Assembly: GCF_013317235.1 (NCBI RefSeq) | Contig: NZ_WLCM01000025.1 | Span: 397-60,084 of the forward strand | Direction: 5' to 3' | Length of the DNA stretch: 59,688 nucleotides | Source of the DNA: Leisingera sp. ANG59 | GTDB taxonomy: Bacteria; Pseudomonadota; Alphaproteobacteria; Rhodobacterales; Rhodobacteraceae | In this document: in pieces, positions 1-9,142 of the stretch | How positions within the stretch are numbered: the stretch's first letter is position 1 | Layout of the letters: every line of letters begins with the position of its first letter | Position numbers and translations under genes: made by a program | The notes under the pieces: generated by a model | What the model was told of the DNA's origin: nothing | Databases searched by the model: none | Seen by the model: only the letters and a program-made list of their open reading frames with translations

Positions 1-66
1 ACGCCGGCTGATCACCGGGACCGAGCAAGTGGGGAATTTTACTTCGGCACTTTTGGGGAAAATTGA

Positions 67-225
67 AACGGCGTTGACAACGCGCACTGGTTCATGAGCC
101 TTGAAGATGCAGCCGAAAAGTTGGAGGCTTGGCGTAGAGACTACAATGAAGAACGCCCGCACGGGGCTATCGGGAACAAGGTCCCGGCAGACCTGATGAA
201 ATCAGTTCACGACACCAGCCCGTGA
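67..225 (+). pseudogene. IS3-family transposase (OrfB) C-terminal fragment
   Basis: About 50 codons stay open to a TGA at 223-225. They encode the end of an IS3-type DDE integrase core, including NAHWFMSLEDA and YNEERPHGAIG, the usual 'NxxRPH' tail of OrfB. An in-frame stop at 64-66 and the lack of homology upstream show that the rest has been lost. It is a mobile-element relic at the window edge and not a functional gene. Confidence 0.8.
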
Positions 226-521
226 ACCTGATGGAACCGCGGAAATTCTAACAACGGCCGAGGGCACGTTGGGTAGCACATCAACCCTGAACAGAGCTAA
301 CTGAAAAACGCGGACTCTAAAGGGAGCACGTCAATGCTGTAACCGCCCCCGGCTCGAAACTATGATATCCGAAAGGAGACCCGAACATTTAAGCGCGTTC
401 TAATTTCTCAGGGCAACGGGGCGAACTACTGAACTGAGGTTGATGACTACCGGGCGGCACCCTGGCATCTCGCCGCAATATCAGTACGCCATCCAGTTTA
501 ATTCGCGTTCTCGCCCATGCA
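226..521. other. Non-coding stretch after the IS3 relic
   Basis: I see no credible gene. Two short similar strings, 'gcggaaattctaac' near 239 and 'gcggactctaa' near 309, resemble the 3' non-coding end of IS3 elements, so part of this is probably IS tail. The rest, up to the convergent stop of the XRE gene, has no recognisable content. Confidence 0.4.
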
Positions 522-1334
522 TTAAGGCTCTTCCACATCCAAGACAAATGACGAAGGCCCAATATTATTCTCAATCAATGATAAAATATCAGGTCGAAAC
601 AAGCCCTCTCTGGGGTCGAACAGCCCGGTCCGTTTCAAAGCTTGACGAACATTGATTTCACGGCCCAAGTATTCCAGTGCGACCTTCGAGGCGCCGGGTT
701 TGCGTCCGCGCCGTGTCGGGCCGCCGGTCTGGATGCCGACCAGCGTATCCAGCCTGCTGCGGTGGCTGGGATAAAGCGTCGCCTGAGTGATCGAGCCCAG
801 CTCGATCGTCTCGTATTCCACGATGTAGATCCGGTCGGCAAGGTAGAACACCGCGCCTTTATACTTGTTCATGCCTTGCGACTGGCCGGTTTCCGGATCG
901 CGAAGCAATTCGATGTTGCTCCAGTAGAAGCGCTCGCTTTCCTTGTGAATAGACGCCAGAGATCGAATGATTTTCCCGGGATTGCTGAACGAATAGAAGT
1001 AGCGAAAATAGTAGCCGATGTATTTTTCGAGTGCCTGGCTGCGCTTGTAAATCAGCTCGAGATGACGCAGCGGCTCGCTGAGTTTCTCCTGACCCATCGG
1101 CTTGCGCTTGAGCGATACGATGTTCTCGAACAGCTGAGGCTCCATGAGCAATTCGGATTCCGACACGCCAAAGAAGTCACAGATCCGCCGCATATTGCGG
1201 CGCGACGGGTGCGAGGTGCCCGCGAGATACTTGTTGAACTGCTGGCGGTTGAGGTCGAGCTTGCGGCAGACCTCGGCAATGGAGGGGTGATAGCTGCACA
1301 GCAGAGCGAGATTTTGGCGAAGTTCGTCAGGCAT
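522..1334 (-). CDS. XRE/Cro-type transcriptional regulator
   Basis: A 270-residue DNA-binding regulator. Residues about 5-60 form a Cro/C1-type helix-turn-helix (SIAEVCRKLDLNRQQFNKYL, then RRNMRRICDFFGVSESEL). The remaining 200 residues are an unrecognised C-terminal region that may sense a ligand. The gene is divergent from the peptide-transport operon that starts at 1736. Such pairings usually mean local control, and repeated GCGAAA motifs at 1629-1675 are plausible operator sites. The ATG at 1332-1334 gives an HTH starting right at the N-terminus, as in relatives. Target and ligand are inferred from position only. Confidence 0.75.
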   Translation of the reverse strand: MPDELRQNLALLCSYHPSIAEVCRKLDLNRQQFNKYLAGTSHPSRRNMRRICDFFGVSESELLMEPQLFENIVSLKRKPMGQEKLSEPLRHLELIYKRSQALEKYIGYYFRYFYSFSNPGKIIRSLASIHKESERFYWSNIELLRDPETGQSQGMNKYKGAVFYLADRIYIVEYETIELGSITQATLYPSHRSRLDTLVGIQTGGPTRRGRKPGASKVALEYLGREINVRQALKRTGLFDPREGLFRPDILSLIENNIGPSSFVLDVEEP

Positions 1335-1735
1335 GAGGTCTTATTAGAGTGAAGCTCTTGTCGCGTCAATTCGCGAAGGGCACGAAATTGCCGCCCCGTC
1401 GCAGGCGCGAAGTCATTCCCGCATCAAACGTACCCTAGTGGTCCATGGAGTTCAGACAGGCGTAAGACGGCGCAATTTGACCGGCATCCCCACGGCGTGA
1501 GGGAAACTCACAACTCGGACATTCCGACCTCGGCGACTTCATCATCACCGCAGAGCTGCGCGCTTGGGAGGGCGCTGCGCTGGTTGTGGAAAGACAGTGG
1601 CAAGAGCGCCTGCCGCGCGATCATATATAAGCGAAATGATGCGAAAGTTGCGTCAGTAAGCGAAACCGTGCGAAATTGATCAGTTTCAAAACCATGTCAT
1701 GCTCCGGTCAGAAATTGTTCAGGGAGGACACGACA
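1335..1735. promoter_or_regulatory. Divergent promoter region between XRE gene and peptide operon
   Basis: This 401-bp gap holds the control region of both transcription units. It contains the palindrome TTCGCGAA (1370-1377), near the start of the XRE gene, and a direct repeat of AAGCGAAA-N4-GCGAAA at 1629-1646 and 1658-1675, upstream of the binding-protein gene. A Shine-Dalgarno AGGGAGGA lies at 1721-1728, before the ATG at 1736. No coding sequence is supported here. Confidence 0.5.
1629..1675 (+). repeat. Tandem GCGAAA operator-like repeats
   Basis: AAGCGAAATGATGCGAAA at 1629-1646 and AAGCGAAACCGTGCGAAA at 1658-1675 repeat with 29-bp spacing, giving four GCGAAA units on the same strand. 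They lie 60-107 bp upstream of the ABC binding-protein start and opposite the XRE regulator. The repeat is visible in the sequence; its role as that regulator's operator is inferred. Confidence 0.5.
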
Positions 1736-3283
1736 ATGATACAAACAACAACCCGCCGAGGTTTCCTCGGCACCACGGCGGCCTTGGGCGCATTGGGTCT
1801 GGCCCCGGGATGGACAACTGCGGCCTTCGCTCAACCCGGCAACACGCTGCGCCTGCGCATCGACCGGGACAACAACGTGCTCGACCCGGGCTTCATGACG
1901 GGTGGTACGGAAATCGAGGCGCAGAAACAATGCCTGCCCTTCCTCGCCCAATACGCCCGCGATGGCGAAACCTTCACTTGGGAACCAACCTATTTCGTCA
2001 CCAAGCTGGAACAGCGCGACGCCACTCATATCGACTTTGAGCTGGCCGAGGGGCTGGTCTGGTCCGGTGGCTACGGGGCCGTCACGGCTTCGGATGTCAA
2101 GTATTCCTACGAGCGCATGAAGGACAGCGACTGGTCGGGCTATTTCGAAGCGCTGGACCATGTCGAGGTGACCGGCGAGCGCACCGGCACCATCGTGCTC
2201 AGCAAGCCCTTTGCGCCGTTCATCATGATCACCCTCTGCCACGGGCCGGGCGCGGTGCTGAGCGAAAAGGCCATGGCCGACGTGGGCGGAAAGTTCACCA
2301 CGAAGTTCCCCGCTGTCTGCGGCCCCTATACCTACGACGCGACGCCGGGCCAGCGCGCTGTCTTTTCCGCAAACCCCGAATGGACCGGGCCGAAACCGGC
2401 CTTTGACCGGGTGGAATGCAATGTCATCACCGAGGTCAAGGCGGCTGAGCTGGCCTTTGAAGCGGGCGAGCTGGATTGCACCAGCGTCGGCGCCGATACG
2501 CTGGCACGCTATACCAAGGACATGCCCGAGGGCACCGGCATCGCAGTTGCGGGCGAGCTGCAATACATGTGGATGGGGATGAATACCGAACATCCCAAGT
2601 TGCAAGACATCCGCGTGCGGCAGGCGATTCAGCATGCGGTGGATGTGGATACGATCCTGCAAGGCGCCTATTCCGGCACCACGGCCAAGTCGCACGGCAT
2701 CATCTGCCCCGGCCTGACCGGCCAACGCGACAGCGCGGGCTACAGCTATGACCCGGCCAAGGCGCGGGCGCTGCTGGAGGAGGCCGGCGTGTCCGGTCTT
2801 GAGCTGACCCTGCGCACGCTCAACAATCAGGAACGGATGCTGACGGCGCAGATCATCCAGGCCAACCTCGCTGCGGTCGGGATTACCCTCAATGTCCTGC
2901 CGCTCGACGGAGGCCCGTTCTGGGAGATGGGCCAGGAAAGCAAAGGCGACACCTGGAAGGAGCTGGAGCTGTGGCTGATGCGGTTCGGCACCACACCGGA
3001 CCCCTATGAGGCGACACAGTGGTTCACCTCAAACCAGGTCGGTGTCTGGAATTGGGAGCGCTGGACCGATGAGGAGTTCGACCGCCTCTATGATGAGGGC
3101 GTCAATGAGACTGACCAGCAAAAACGCCACGATATTTACGTGCGGATGCAGGAGATCATGGAGAATACGGGTGCCTATGTCTGGATCAATCATGAGCCCG
3201 AAGCATTCGGGCACAGCACCGATGTAACGGTCAATGCCGCGCCGTCGGGCGAGCTGAACTACCGCAGGTTCGGCATGGGCTGA
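1736..3283 (+). CDS. Peptide ABC transporter substrate-binding protein (family 5)
   Basis: A 515-residue periplasmic solute-binding protein of the SBP_bac_5 (DppA/OppA/NikA) family, which captures peptides or similar ligands for the permeases encoded next. The N-terminus carries a twin-arginine signal (TTRRGFLG, then a hydrophobic stretch ending in AFA), so export is probably by Tat. Family features include LVWSGGYGAVTASDVKYSYERM and the late DPYEATQWFTS region. An ORF opens at 1676, but the ATG at 1736 has a strong Shine-Dalgarno (AGGGAGGA, 1721-1728) and places the signal peptide at the N-terminus. It is the first gene of an operon ending in a peptidase, which supports a peptide substrate. 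Confidence 0.92.
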   Translation: MIQTTTRRGFLGTTAALGALGLAPGWTTAAFAQPGNTLRLRIDRDNNVLDPGFMTGGTEIEAQKQCLPFLAQYARDGETFTWEPTYFVTKLEQRDATHIDFELAEGLVWSGGYGAVTASDVKYSYERMKDSDWSGYFEALDHVEVTGERTGTIVLSKPFAPFIMITLCHGPGAVLSEKAMADVGGKFTTKFPAVCGPYTYDATPGQRAVFSANPEWTGPKPAFDRVECNVITEVKAAELAFEAGELDCTSVGADTLARYTKDMPEGTGIAVAGELQYMWMGMNTEHPKLQDIRVRQAIQHAVDVDTILQGAYSGTTAKSHGIICPGLTGQRDSAGYSYDPAKARALLEEAGVSGLELTLRTLNNQERMLTAQIIQANLAAVGITLNVLPLDGGPFWEMGQESKGDTWKELELWLMRFGTTPDPYEATQWFTSNQVGVWNWERWTDEEFDRLYDEGVNETDQQKRHDIYVRMQEIMENTGAYVWINHEPEAFGHSTDVTVNAAPSGELNYRRFGMG

Positions 3284-3300
3284 TCGCGCACCTCGGTATC

Positions 3301-3324
3301 GGCCCGCGCCCTGCCGCGCGGGCC
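3301..3324 (+). terminator. Intercistronic GC hairpin after the binding-protein gene
   Basis: GGCCCGCGC (3301-3309) and GCGCGGGCC (3316-3324) form a perfect 9-bp stem with a 6-nt loop, and no T-run follows. It lies between the binding-protein and permease genes. Such hairpins commonly protect the upstream mRNA and lower downstream expression, so that binding protein outnumbers permease; this role is inferred. Confidence 0.6.
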
Positions 3325-3358
3325 GGCAAAATGAACTCCGGTCGAGGGGAAATCGTCC

Positions 3359-4303
3359 GTGCTATATTATCTTACCAAACGCCTGGGGCTGTCGGCGGTG
3401 GTGATCGGGCTTGTTGTACTGGTGCTCTTTTCGCTGCTGCATTTCATTCCCGGCGACCCGGCGACCATCGCCCTCGGGCCGCGTGCGACCGAAGAGGCCA
3501 TCGCGCGCTATGCCGAAAAGATGCATCTCAACGAACCTGTCTGGCGCCAGTTCCTGATCTATATCGGCAATGCCCTGACCGGCGATCTTGGGTTGGATGT
3601 GTTCTCCGACCGCCCAGTGACCGCCATCATCATGGAGCGGATCTGCTTTACCCTCGCGCTGGTCGGCGCGGGCATGGGCTGGGCCATGTTGCTCGGCATC
3701 CCGCTGGGCTGCCTGGCGGCGGTCAAGCCCAACAGCTGGCTTGACCGTGTGACGGGCGTGCTGTCGGTGGGCACCATCGCCGTGCCGTCGTTCCTGGTGT
3801 CGATCTGGGCGCTGCTGATCTTTGCCGTGCAGCTGCGCTGGCTTCCGGCCATCGGCGCGGGCGAGCCGGGGCAGATCGGCGACCAGTTGATGCATCTGAT
3901 CCTTCCGGCCTTTGCCATCGGGCTGAGCTGGGTGGGCTATCTGGCGCGCATGGTGCGCGCCTCGATGCTGGAGGTCATGGGCGAGAACTATATCCGCTCC
4001 GCCCGCGCTTTCGGCCTGCAACCCCGGCGGGTGATCTTTGGCTATGCGCTGCGGGTCGCCATCTTGCCGACGATCACGCTGATCGGCATGGGCTTTGGTG
4101 GCATGATCTCCTCGACCGTCTTTGCCGAGATCATCTTTGCCCGCCCCGGCCTTGGCAAACTGATCTTCGATGCCGTCATGGCGCGCAACTTCCCCATCGT
4201 GCAGGGCGCGGTTCTGGTGGCCACCGGCCTCTATATCCTCGTCGTCCTGTTTTCTGACATCCTCATAGCTTGGTTTGATCCCCGTGTCCGAGAATCGCTC
4301 TGA
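3359..4303 (+). CDS. Peptide ABC transporter permease, DppB type
   Basis: A 314-residue inner-membrane permease of the DppB/OppB class. The N-terminus (RLGLSAVVIGLVVLVLFSLL, then HFIPGDPA) is the typical first helix and periplasmic motif. The EAA loop that contacts the ATPase is seen as NYIRSARAFGLQPRRVI. About six transmembrane helices are apparent. The start is GTG at 3359, with Shine-Dalgarno CGAGGGGA at 3342-3349. The end overlaps the next permease gene by about 20 bp, indicating translational coupling. Confidence 0.9.
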   Translation: MLYYLTKRLGLSAVVIGLVVLVLFSLLHFIPGDPATIALGPRATEEAIARYAEKMHLNEPVWRQFLIYIGNALTGDLGLDVFSDRPVTAIIMERICFTLALVGAGMGWAMLLGIPLGCLAAVKPNSWLDRVTGVLSVGTIAVPSFLVSIWALLIFAVQLRWLPAIGAGEPGQIGDQLMHLILPAFAIGLSWVGYLARMVRASMLEVMGENYIRSARAFGLQPRRVIFGYALRVAILPTITLIGMGFGGMISSTVFAEIIFARPGLGKLIFDAVMARNFPIVQGAVLVATGLYILVVLFSDILIAWFDPRVRESL

Positions 4304-5228
4304 ACCCGTAACCGGCATCCCGGCCGTCGACGCATCGGGCCTTCCCGATCACGTGACCGAAACCGAGATCCGTGAATCCGCCGCCCGCGAGCGCCGCGAA
4401 AAGCTGCGCAGCTTCCTGACCAACTGGCAGGGCCTGACCGGGTTGATCCTTGTCACCGCATTTTTCGCAAGCGCGATCTTCGCGTCCTGGCTTGCACCGT
4501 ATGACCCCAACGCGCTGGACGTACCGGCGCGGCTGTCGGGCCCGACGCTCGACCACCTGGCCGGCACCGACCAACTTGGTCGCGATACGCTCTCGCGCAT
4601 CCTCTACGGCGGGCGCGTGGCGCTGAAGATCGCCGCCATCGGCGTATCGGTCGCGCTGACCATCGGCCTGACGCTCGGCATGATCGCCGGGTTCGGACCG
4701 CGCTGGCTGGACAGCCTGCTGCTGCTGATCTTTGACACCGTGCGTTCGTTCCCGACGATCGTGCTGGCGCTGGCCACCGTGGCGCTGACCGGGCCGAGCC
4801 TCACTGTGGTGCTGGCGATCGTGATCATCACCTCGATTCCGCAATATGCGCGGGTGGCGCGGACGGCGACGCTGACACTGAGGAACACCGATTTCATCCT
4901 GGCCGAGCGCTCGCTCGGAGCCAGCATGACGAGAACGCTGCTGCATCACGTCATGCCGAATGTGGTCGGTCCCTTGCTGATCCTGGCCGCGATGGATGTG
5001 CCGGTGGTGGTCACAGTCGAGGCCGGGCTCAGCTTTCTGGGTCTCGGCGTGACGCCGCCGACCGCCAGCTGGGGCACGATCCTGAACGAGGGCTATCTGG
5101 TGATCCGCGACGCGCCCTGGATGGTAATCGCCGGGGGCATCCCGCTGATCCTGACCACGCTTGGATTTACCTTCCTCGGCGAAGCGCTGCGCGACATTTT
5201 CGATCCACGAATGGGAAAAGGACGCTGA
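4284..5228 (+). CDS. Peptide ABC transporter permease, DppC type
   Basis: A 314-residue permease of the DppC/OppC class, the partner of the preceding DppB-like subunit. It has a long cytoplasmic N-terminus, a first helix (GLTGLILVTAFFASAIFASW), the family motif HLAGTDQLGRDTLSRILYGGR, and an EAA loop (FILAERSLGASMTRTLLHHV). The gene starts inside its upstream neighbour. GTG at 4284 is preferred, and an in-frame TTG at 4275 would add only three residues. The TGA at 5226-5228 lies one base before the ATG of the ATPase gene. Confidence 0.88.
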   Translation: MSENRSEPVTGIPAVDASGLPDHVTETEIRESAARERREKLRSFLTNWQGLTGLILVTAFFASAIFASWLAPYDPNALDVPARLSGPTLDHLAGTDQLGRDTLSRILYGGRVALKIAAIGVSVALTIGLTLGMIAGFGPRWLDSLLLLIFDTVRSFPTIVLALATVALTGPSLTVVLAIVIITSIPQYARVARTATLTLRNTDFILAERSLGASMTRTLLHHVMPNVVGPLLILAAMDVPVVVTVEAGLSFLGLGVTPPTASWGTILNEGYLVIRDAPWMVIAGGIPLILTTLGFTFLGEALRDIFDPRMGKGR

Positions 5229-5229
5229 T

Positions 5230-7290
5230 ATGCCCAAGGACGCATTACACTCCCCCGAGACGCTCTTGGATGTGCGCAACCTGTCGGTCGATTTCCGCAC
5301 CCCTCAGGGGCGGGTCAAGGCGCTGCGCGACATCTCGTTCCCGATCCGCAAGAACCGGATCGTGGGCATTGTCGGCGAAAGCGGGTCGGGCAAATCCACG
5401 GTGCTCTGGGCGCTTCTGGGGCTTCTGGCCAAGAACGCCGATGTCATGGGCGGCGAGGTCCGCTTCGGGGACCGTGACCTACTGCAAGCCAGCGAGGCGC
5501 AACTGCGCGCCACGCGAGGCGAGGAAATCTCGGTGGTCTTCCAGGACCCGATGACCAGCCAGATCCCGGTGCTGACCTACGGTCGGCAGATGCTCGACAT
5601 CCTCTACCGGAGGCCCAATGTCTCTGCCGCGGAGAAACGGCGCCTGGCGGTCGAGATGCTGGGCAAGGTGGGCATTCCCGACCCGGACAAGCGGATCGAC
5701 CAGTATCCCCACCACTTCTCGGGCGGGATGCGCCAGCGTGCGGGTATCGCGATGGCGCTGCTCACCGGGCCGCAGCTGCTGCTGGCCGATGAGCCGACCA
5801 CGGCGCTGGATGTCACCATGGAGGCACAGATCATCCATCTGCTCCAGGACTTGCAAAAAGAGCTGGACGCAACCGTGGTCGTGGTTTCGCACAATCTGGG
5901 TCTGATTGCCGAGCTCTGCGACGATGTGGTCGTCATGTATGCCGGCGAGGTGATCGAGGCGGGCGAGGTGCGCGAGATCTTTCACAACGCGCAGCATCCC
6001 TATACCCGCGCGCTGCTGGAATGCGACCCGGCGCGGATCGACGATGTGTCGCGCAAGCTGCCGGTCATTCCCGGCGATATTCCCGATCTGACCAAACCCC
6101 GGTCGGGCTGTATCTATGCACCGCGTTGCCAGCGGGCGCTGCCGGTCTGCCACGAGACCTTGCCGCCGGATGTGGCGCGCGGTGAGACGAGCCTGGCGCG
6201 CTGTCACCTTCTGGACGGGCTGCACCATGATCCCAGCTGGCCGCCGCCGCTGGACGTGATGACCGTGGGCCAGGAGTGCAGTGCTGGGACCAAGCCCGCT
6301 CGCGCCAAACACGACGCCGCCCTCCTTGAGGTCTCGGAGCTGAACGTGCAGTTCGAGACCGTCGGTCCTCTGCGGGCACGGCTGAAAGGGCTGAGTCAAC
6401 GCCATGTGGACGCGGTGCTGGATGTCGGCCTGTCGGTCGCCCCCGGCGAAACTGTCGGGCTGGTGGGCGAAAGCGGTTCTGGCAAAACGACGCTGGGGCG
6501 CTGCGTGCTCAACCTCGTGCCGTCGCAGGCGGGCAGTGTGCGCTTTGAAGGCAAGGAAATCCGTAACATGCCCGAAGCCCGGTTCAAGCCTCTGCGCCGG
6601 GACATGGCGATGATGTTCCAGGACCCGGTCGGCTCGCTTTCCCCGCGCAAATCCGTTCGGGCCCTGATTACCGAGCCGTTCCAGATCCACGGCATCACCG
6701 GCGTCGATCTGGACGCCGAGGCCGAGCGGCTGGCCGAGATGGTGCGGCTGCCCAAACATTTCCTGTCGCGCTATCCGCATGAGCTTTCGGGCGGGCAGGC
6801 ACGGCGCGTCGGCGTCGCCCGTGCGCTGGCTCTGAACCCCAAGCTGATCATCGCCGACGAGCCCACCGCCGGGCTGGACGTGTCGGTGCAGGGCGAGATC
6901 CTCAACCTGATGGCGGATCTTCAGGCCGAGCACGGGCTGGGCTATCTGATCATCACCCACAACCTGCCCGTGGTGCGCCATATCGCCGATCGGCTGGCGA
7001 TCATGTATCTGGGTCGCATCGTTGAGGAGGGCCGCACCGACGAAGTTTTTGCCCGTCCGGTGCATCCCTACACGCGGGCTCTTGTCGAGGGCGTACCGCA
7101 GCCCGACCCGGACCGGCGCCGCGTGCATGTGTCGATCTCGGGCGAGGTTCCAAGCCTGCTCAACCGGCCGAAGGGCTGCGATTTCGCGGGGCGCTGTCCC
7201 TTTGCTCAGGATCGTTGCAGGGCCGAGAAACCGCCACATGTCACCATGGCGGACGGGCGTCGGCACGCCTGCCATTTCCCGCTAGGCTAA
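5230..7290 (+). CDS. Fused dual ABC ATPase (DppD-DppF type) for peptide import
   Basis: A 686-residue cytoplasmic protein with two complete ATPase domains, equivalent to DppD plus DppF in one chain. Domain 1 (about 15-270) has Walker A GESGSGKST, signature SGGMRQRAG and Walker B LLLADEPTTALD. Domain 2 (about 370-640) has GESGSGKTT, SGGQARRVG and LIIADEPTAGLD. Each ends in the oligopeptide-type C-terminal extension with a Cys-rich motif (GCIYAPRCQRALPVC; GCDFAGRCPFAQDRC). The reading frame is open from 5161, but the ATG at 5230 follows the permease stop directly and fits the domain boundary. Confidence 0.92.
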   Translation: MPKDALHSPETLLDVRNLSVDFRTPQGRVKALRDISFPIRKNRIVGIVGESGSGKSTVLWALLGLLAKNADVMGGEVRFGDRDLLQASEAQLRATRGEEISVVFQDPMTSQIPVLTYGRQMLDILYRRPNVSAAEKRRLAVEMLGKVGIPDPDKRIDQYPHHFSGGMRQRAGIAMALLTGPQLLLADEPTTALDVTMEAQIIHLLQDLQKELDATVVVVSHNLGLIAELCDDVVVMYAGEVIEAGEVREIFHNAQHPYTRALLECDPARIDDVSRKLPVIPGDIPDLTKPRSGCIYAPRCQRALPVCHETLPPDVARGETSLARCHLLDGLHHDPSWPPPLDVMTVGQECSAGTKPARAKHDAALLEVSELNVQFETVGPLRARLKGLSQRHVDAVLDVGLSVAPGETVGLVGESGSGKTTLGRCVLNLVPSQAGSVRFEGKEIRNMPEARFKPLRRDMAMMFQDPVGSLSPRKSVRALITEPFQIHGITGVDLDAEAERLAEMVRLPKHFLSRYPHELSGGQARRVGVARALALNPKLIIADEPTAGLDVSVQGEILNLMADLQAEHGLGYLIITHNLPVVRHIADRLAIMYLGRIVEEGRTDEVFARPVHPYTRALVEGVPQPDPDRRRVHVSISGEVPSLLNRPKGCDFAGRCPFAQDRCRAEKPPHVTMADGRRHACHFPLG

Positions 7291-7321
7291 ATACAAAACA
7301 TAACAATCAACGGAAAAAACA

Positions 7322-8749
7322 ATGAGTTACGGTATCTATATCGGGCGAAACCTCACCGCTGACGGGGTCGCCTATCTGGCCGGCTATGGCGATGAGCCGA
7401 GCAGCCACTGGCTGGAGATCTGTCCCCGCGCGAAATATCCCAAGGGGGCAACCCTGCCGGTTGGCGTGACCCCGGAGGCCGATATGCCCGGGCATATGAG
7501 CGAGATCCCTCAAGCCCCCGAGACGCTGCGCAACATGCGGGTGAGCTACAGCTACTATCTCGGCGTGCCGGCGCCGCTGACCAATGGCGGGGTGAACGAA
7601 TGCGGGGTCGCGGTGCGCGACATCTGGTCCACCTCGAGGGCCGAGCTGATCGCCATGACCCCCAAGGATCAGACCGGACCGAACTACTCGGATCTGGCCC
7701 GGATCGTCGTGGAACGCGCCCGCAGTGCCCGTGAGGGTGTGGAGCTGATCGCGGATCTCATCGCAAAACATGGGTATTCCTCCTATGGCGGCAATTCCCA
7801 CATCATCGCCGACCCCGAGGAAGCCTGGGTGGTGATCGAATTCGCCGGCGGGCGCGGTCTGTGGTGCGCCGAGCGGCTTGGCCCGGACGACATCCGCGCC
7901 TCGCGCCCCGGCTATATCGGCGAAATCCCGGCGGCCCCGACCAAAGATTTCCTGTTCCCGGCACATTTCTTTGAAACCGCCCGGGACATGGGCTGGTGGT
8001 CGGAGGGCGAAGGCCCGTTTCATGTCAACCATATCTATGGTGACGGCAAGCACCGCTGGGACGGCGTCGCCTGGATCGAGGACGAGATGCGCACCCGCGC
8101 GGCCCAGCCCGGGAAGATCACGCTTGATGATGTATTCTGGTCGATCAGCAGCGAGCGCCTGACCGGCGATACCGCCGGCTATGGCCAGGTCGTGCCGCTC
8201 ACTCATCCGAAGCACGACGCGCTGCGCATGATGTGGCATGCGCCCGTCGGGCCGGTCACCGCGCCTCTGCTGCCGGTCTTTCTGGGCCAGGCCTCGGTGC
8301 CTCCCGCATGGCAACAGCACCGCTATCTGACGACCGGCGAAAGTCACCGTTTTCTGGATTGCCGCAAGGCAGACAAAAACCCGGATTCGGTTTCGCACAT
8401 TCCACAGGGGATCGAGACTGGACCTTCGGCCTTCAGCATCTTCAAGCGGTTGATGCATCTCGCCTTCCAAAAGCAGGACCCGATCCTGCGCGAAATCTGG
8501 ACCCATTGGCGGGCGATCGAAGCGCACACGAATGAGGAACTACCCGAGTTGTTGCGGGCGGCTTCGCTGCTGATGGATGCGGGCGAAGAGACTCTGGCAT
8601 CACGGGTTTTGACAGAGTTTAGCCATGCGCGTTTCGACCGCGCCTTGGCCGATTGCGGTGCGCTCGCGGATGCGGCCTATGCCAGATTGCGCGCGCTGGG
8701 GGCGTTGAACATAACCGGGACGCCGCTGTCACCGGATCAGATCTGGTAG
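7322..8749 (+). CDS. C69-family (PepD-like) dipeptidase, Ser in place of the usual Cys
   Basis: A 475-residue Ntn-hydrolase-type protein of peptidase family C69, expected to cleave dipeptides or related amides delivered by the upstream transporter. Family features are the N-terminus (MSYGIYIGRNLTADG) and the downstream NGGVNECGVAVRDIW and GNSHIIADPEEAW segments. In PepD-type enzymes the nucleophile is a Cys seven positions before the first residue of the 'GK' pair. Here that position is Ser2, directly behind the initiator Met, so removal of Met would expose an N-terminal Ser. It is the last gene of the peptide operon, 31 bp after the ATPase gene. Substrate is inferred. Confidence 0.8.
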   Translation: MSYGIYIGRNLTADGVAYLAGYGDEPSSHWLEICPRAKYPKGATLPVGVTPEADMPGHMSEIPQAPETLRNMRVSYSYYLGVPAPLTNGGVNECGVAVRDIWSTSRAELIAMTPKDQTGPNYSDLARIVVERARSAREGVELIADLIAKHGYSSYGGNSHIIADPEEAWVVIEFAGGRGLWCAERLGPDDIRASRPGYIGEIPAAPTKDFLFPAHFFETARDMGWWSEGEGPFHVNHIYGDGKHRWDGVAWIEDEMRTRAAQPGKITLDDVFWSISSERLTGDTAGYGQVVPLTHPKHDALRMMWHAPVGPVTAPLLPVFLGQASVPPAWQQHRYLTTGESHRFLDCRKADKNPDSVSHIPQGIETGPSAFSIFKRLMHLAFQKQDPILREIWTHWRAIEAHTNEELPELLRAASLLMDAGEETLASRVLTEFSHARFDRALADCGALADAAYARLRALGALNITGTPLSPDQIW

Positions 8750-8788
8750 CTCCAAACCTCTATCGATCTGAAGCGTCCGGAATCCGAA

Positions 8789-8836
8789 GGAAGGTTCGGC
8801 TATTGGTTGTGTCTCTCTGAATAGCCGAAACCTTCC
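8789..8836 (+). terminator. Long inverted repeat after the peptide operon
   Basis: GGAAGGTTCGGCTATT (8789-8804) is mirrored by AATAGCCGAAACCTTCC (8820-8836), with one unpaired base and a 15-nt loop. It lies 40 bp past the operon's last stop codon. No clear T-run follows, so it may act as an intrinsic terminator or mRNA stabiliser, or it may be a mobile-element relic. Confidence 0.5.
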
Positions 8837-9142
8837 GACTTGCTTCAATTCTACTTAACCCTCGCTGCACACCAAGCCATATGTGACCTAGTCTTTGAAG
8901 GCTGGTCATCGCATTCCGCCGGAAGTCGGGCCGACACCGGCTTCTGGACGTCTGCTTTCGATCCAACACGGACATGAGCGAACGACGCACCCGATTTCTA
9001 CGACCGGGAGCGAACGCCAAAATGTCTGGCAAGCATGGTGGATTCGAACGTCCAACCAGAGATGCAGGGGTCGATTGAGGTCCGGATTTCAAAAGGATTA
9101 AACAGGCCGCGGCTCTGGCGTCCGAAAGAAACAGCGAACGTA
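8837..9142. other. Intergenic stretch between convergent operons
   Basis: About 300 bp between the peptide operon and the lactonase gene. Small open frames occur on both strands, but none has a ribosome-binding site or any recognised domain. I see no gene or RNA here. Confidence 0.4.

Noticed and set aside
642-1352. Plus-strand frame across the XRE regulator
   Set aside because: Antisense to a gene with a recognisable helix-turn-helix, and no ribosome site.
3362-5300. Long minus-strand open frames opposite the permease genes
   Set aside because: They are antisense to clear permease genes, have arginine/histidine/glutamine-rich compositions typical of GC-rich shadow frames, and show no domain.
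5479-7275. 598-codon minus-strand frame opposite the fused ABC ATPase
   Set aside because: The plus-strand protein has all ATPase motifs; the antisense product has none.
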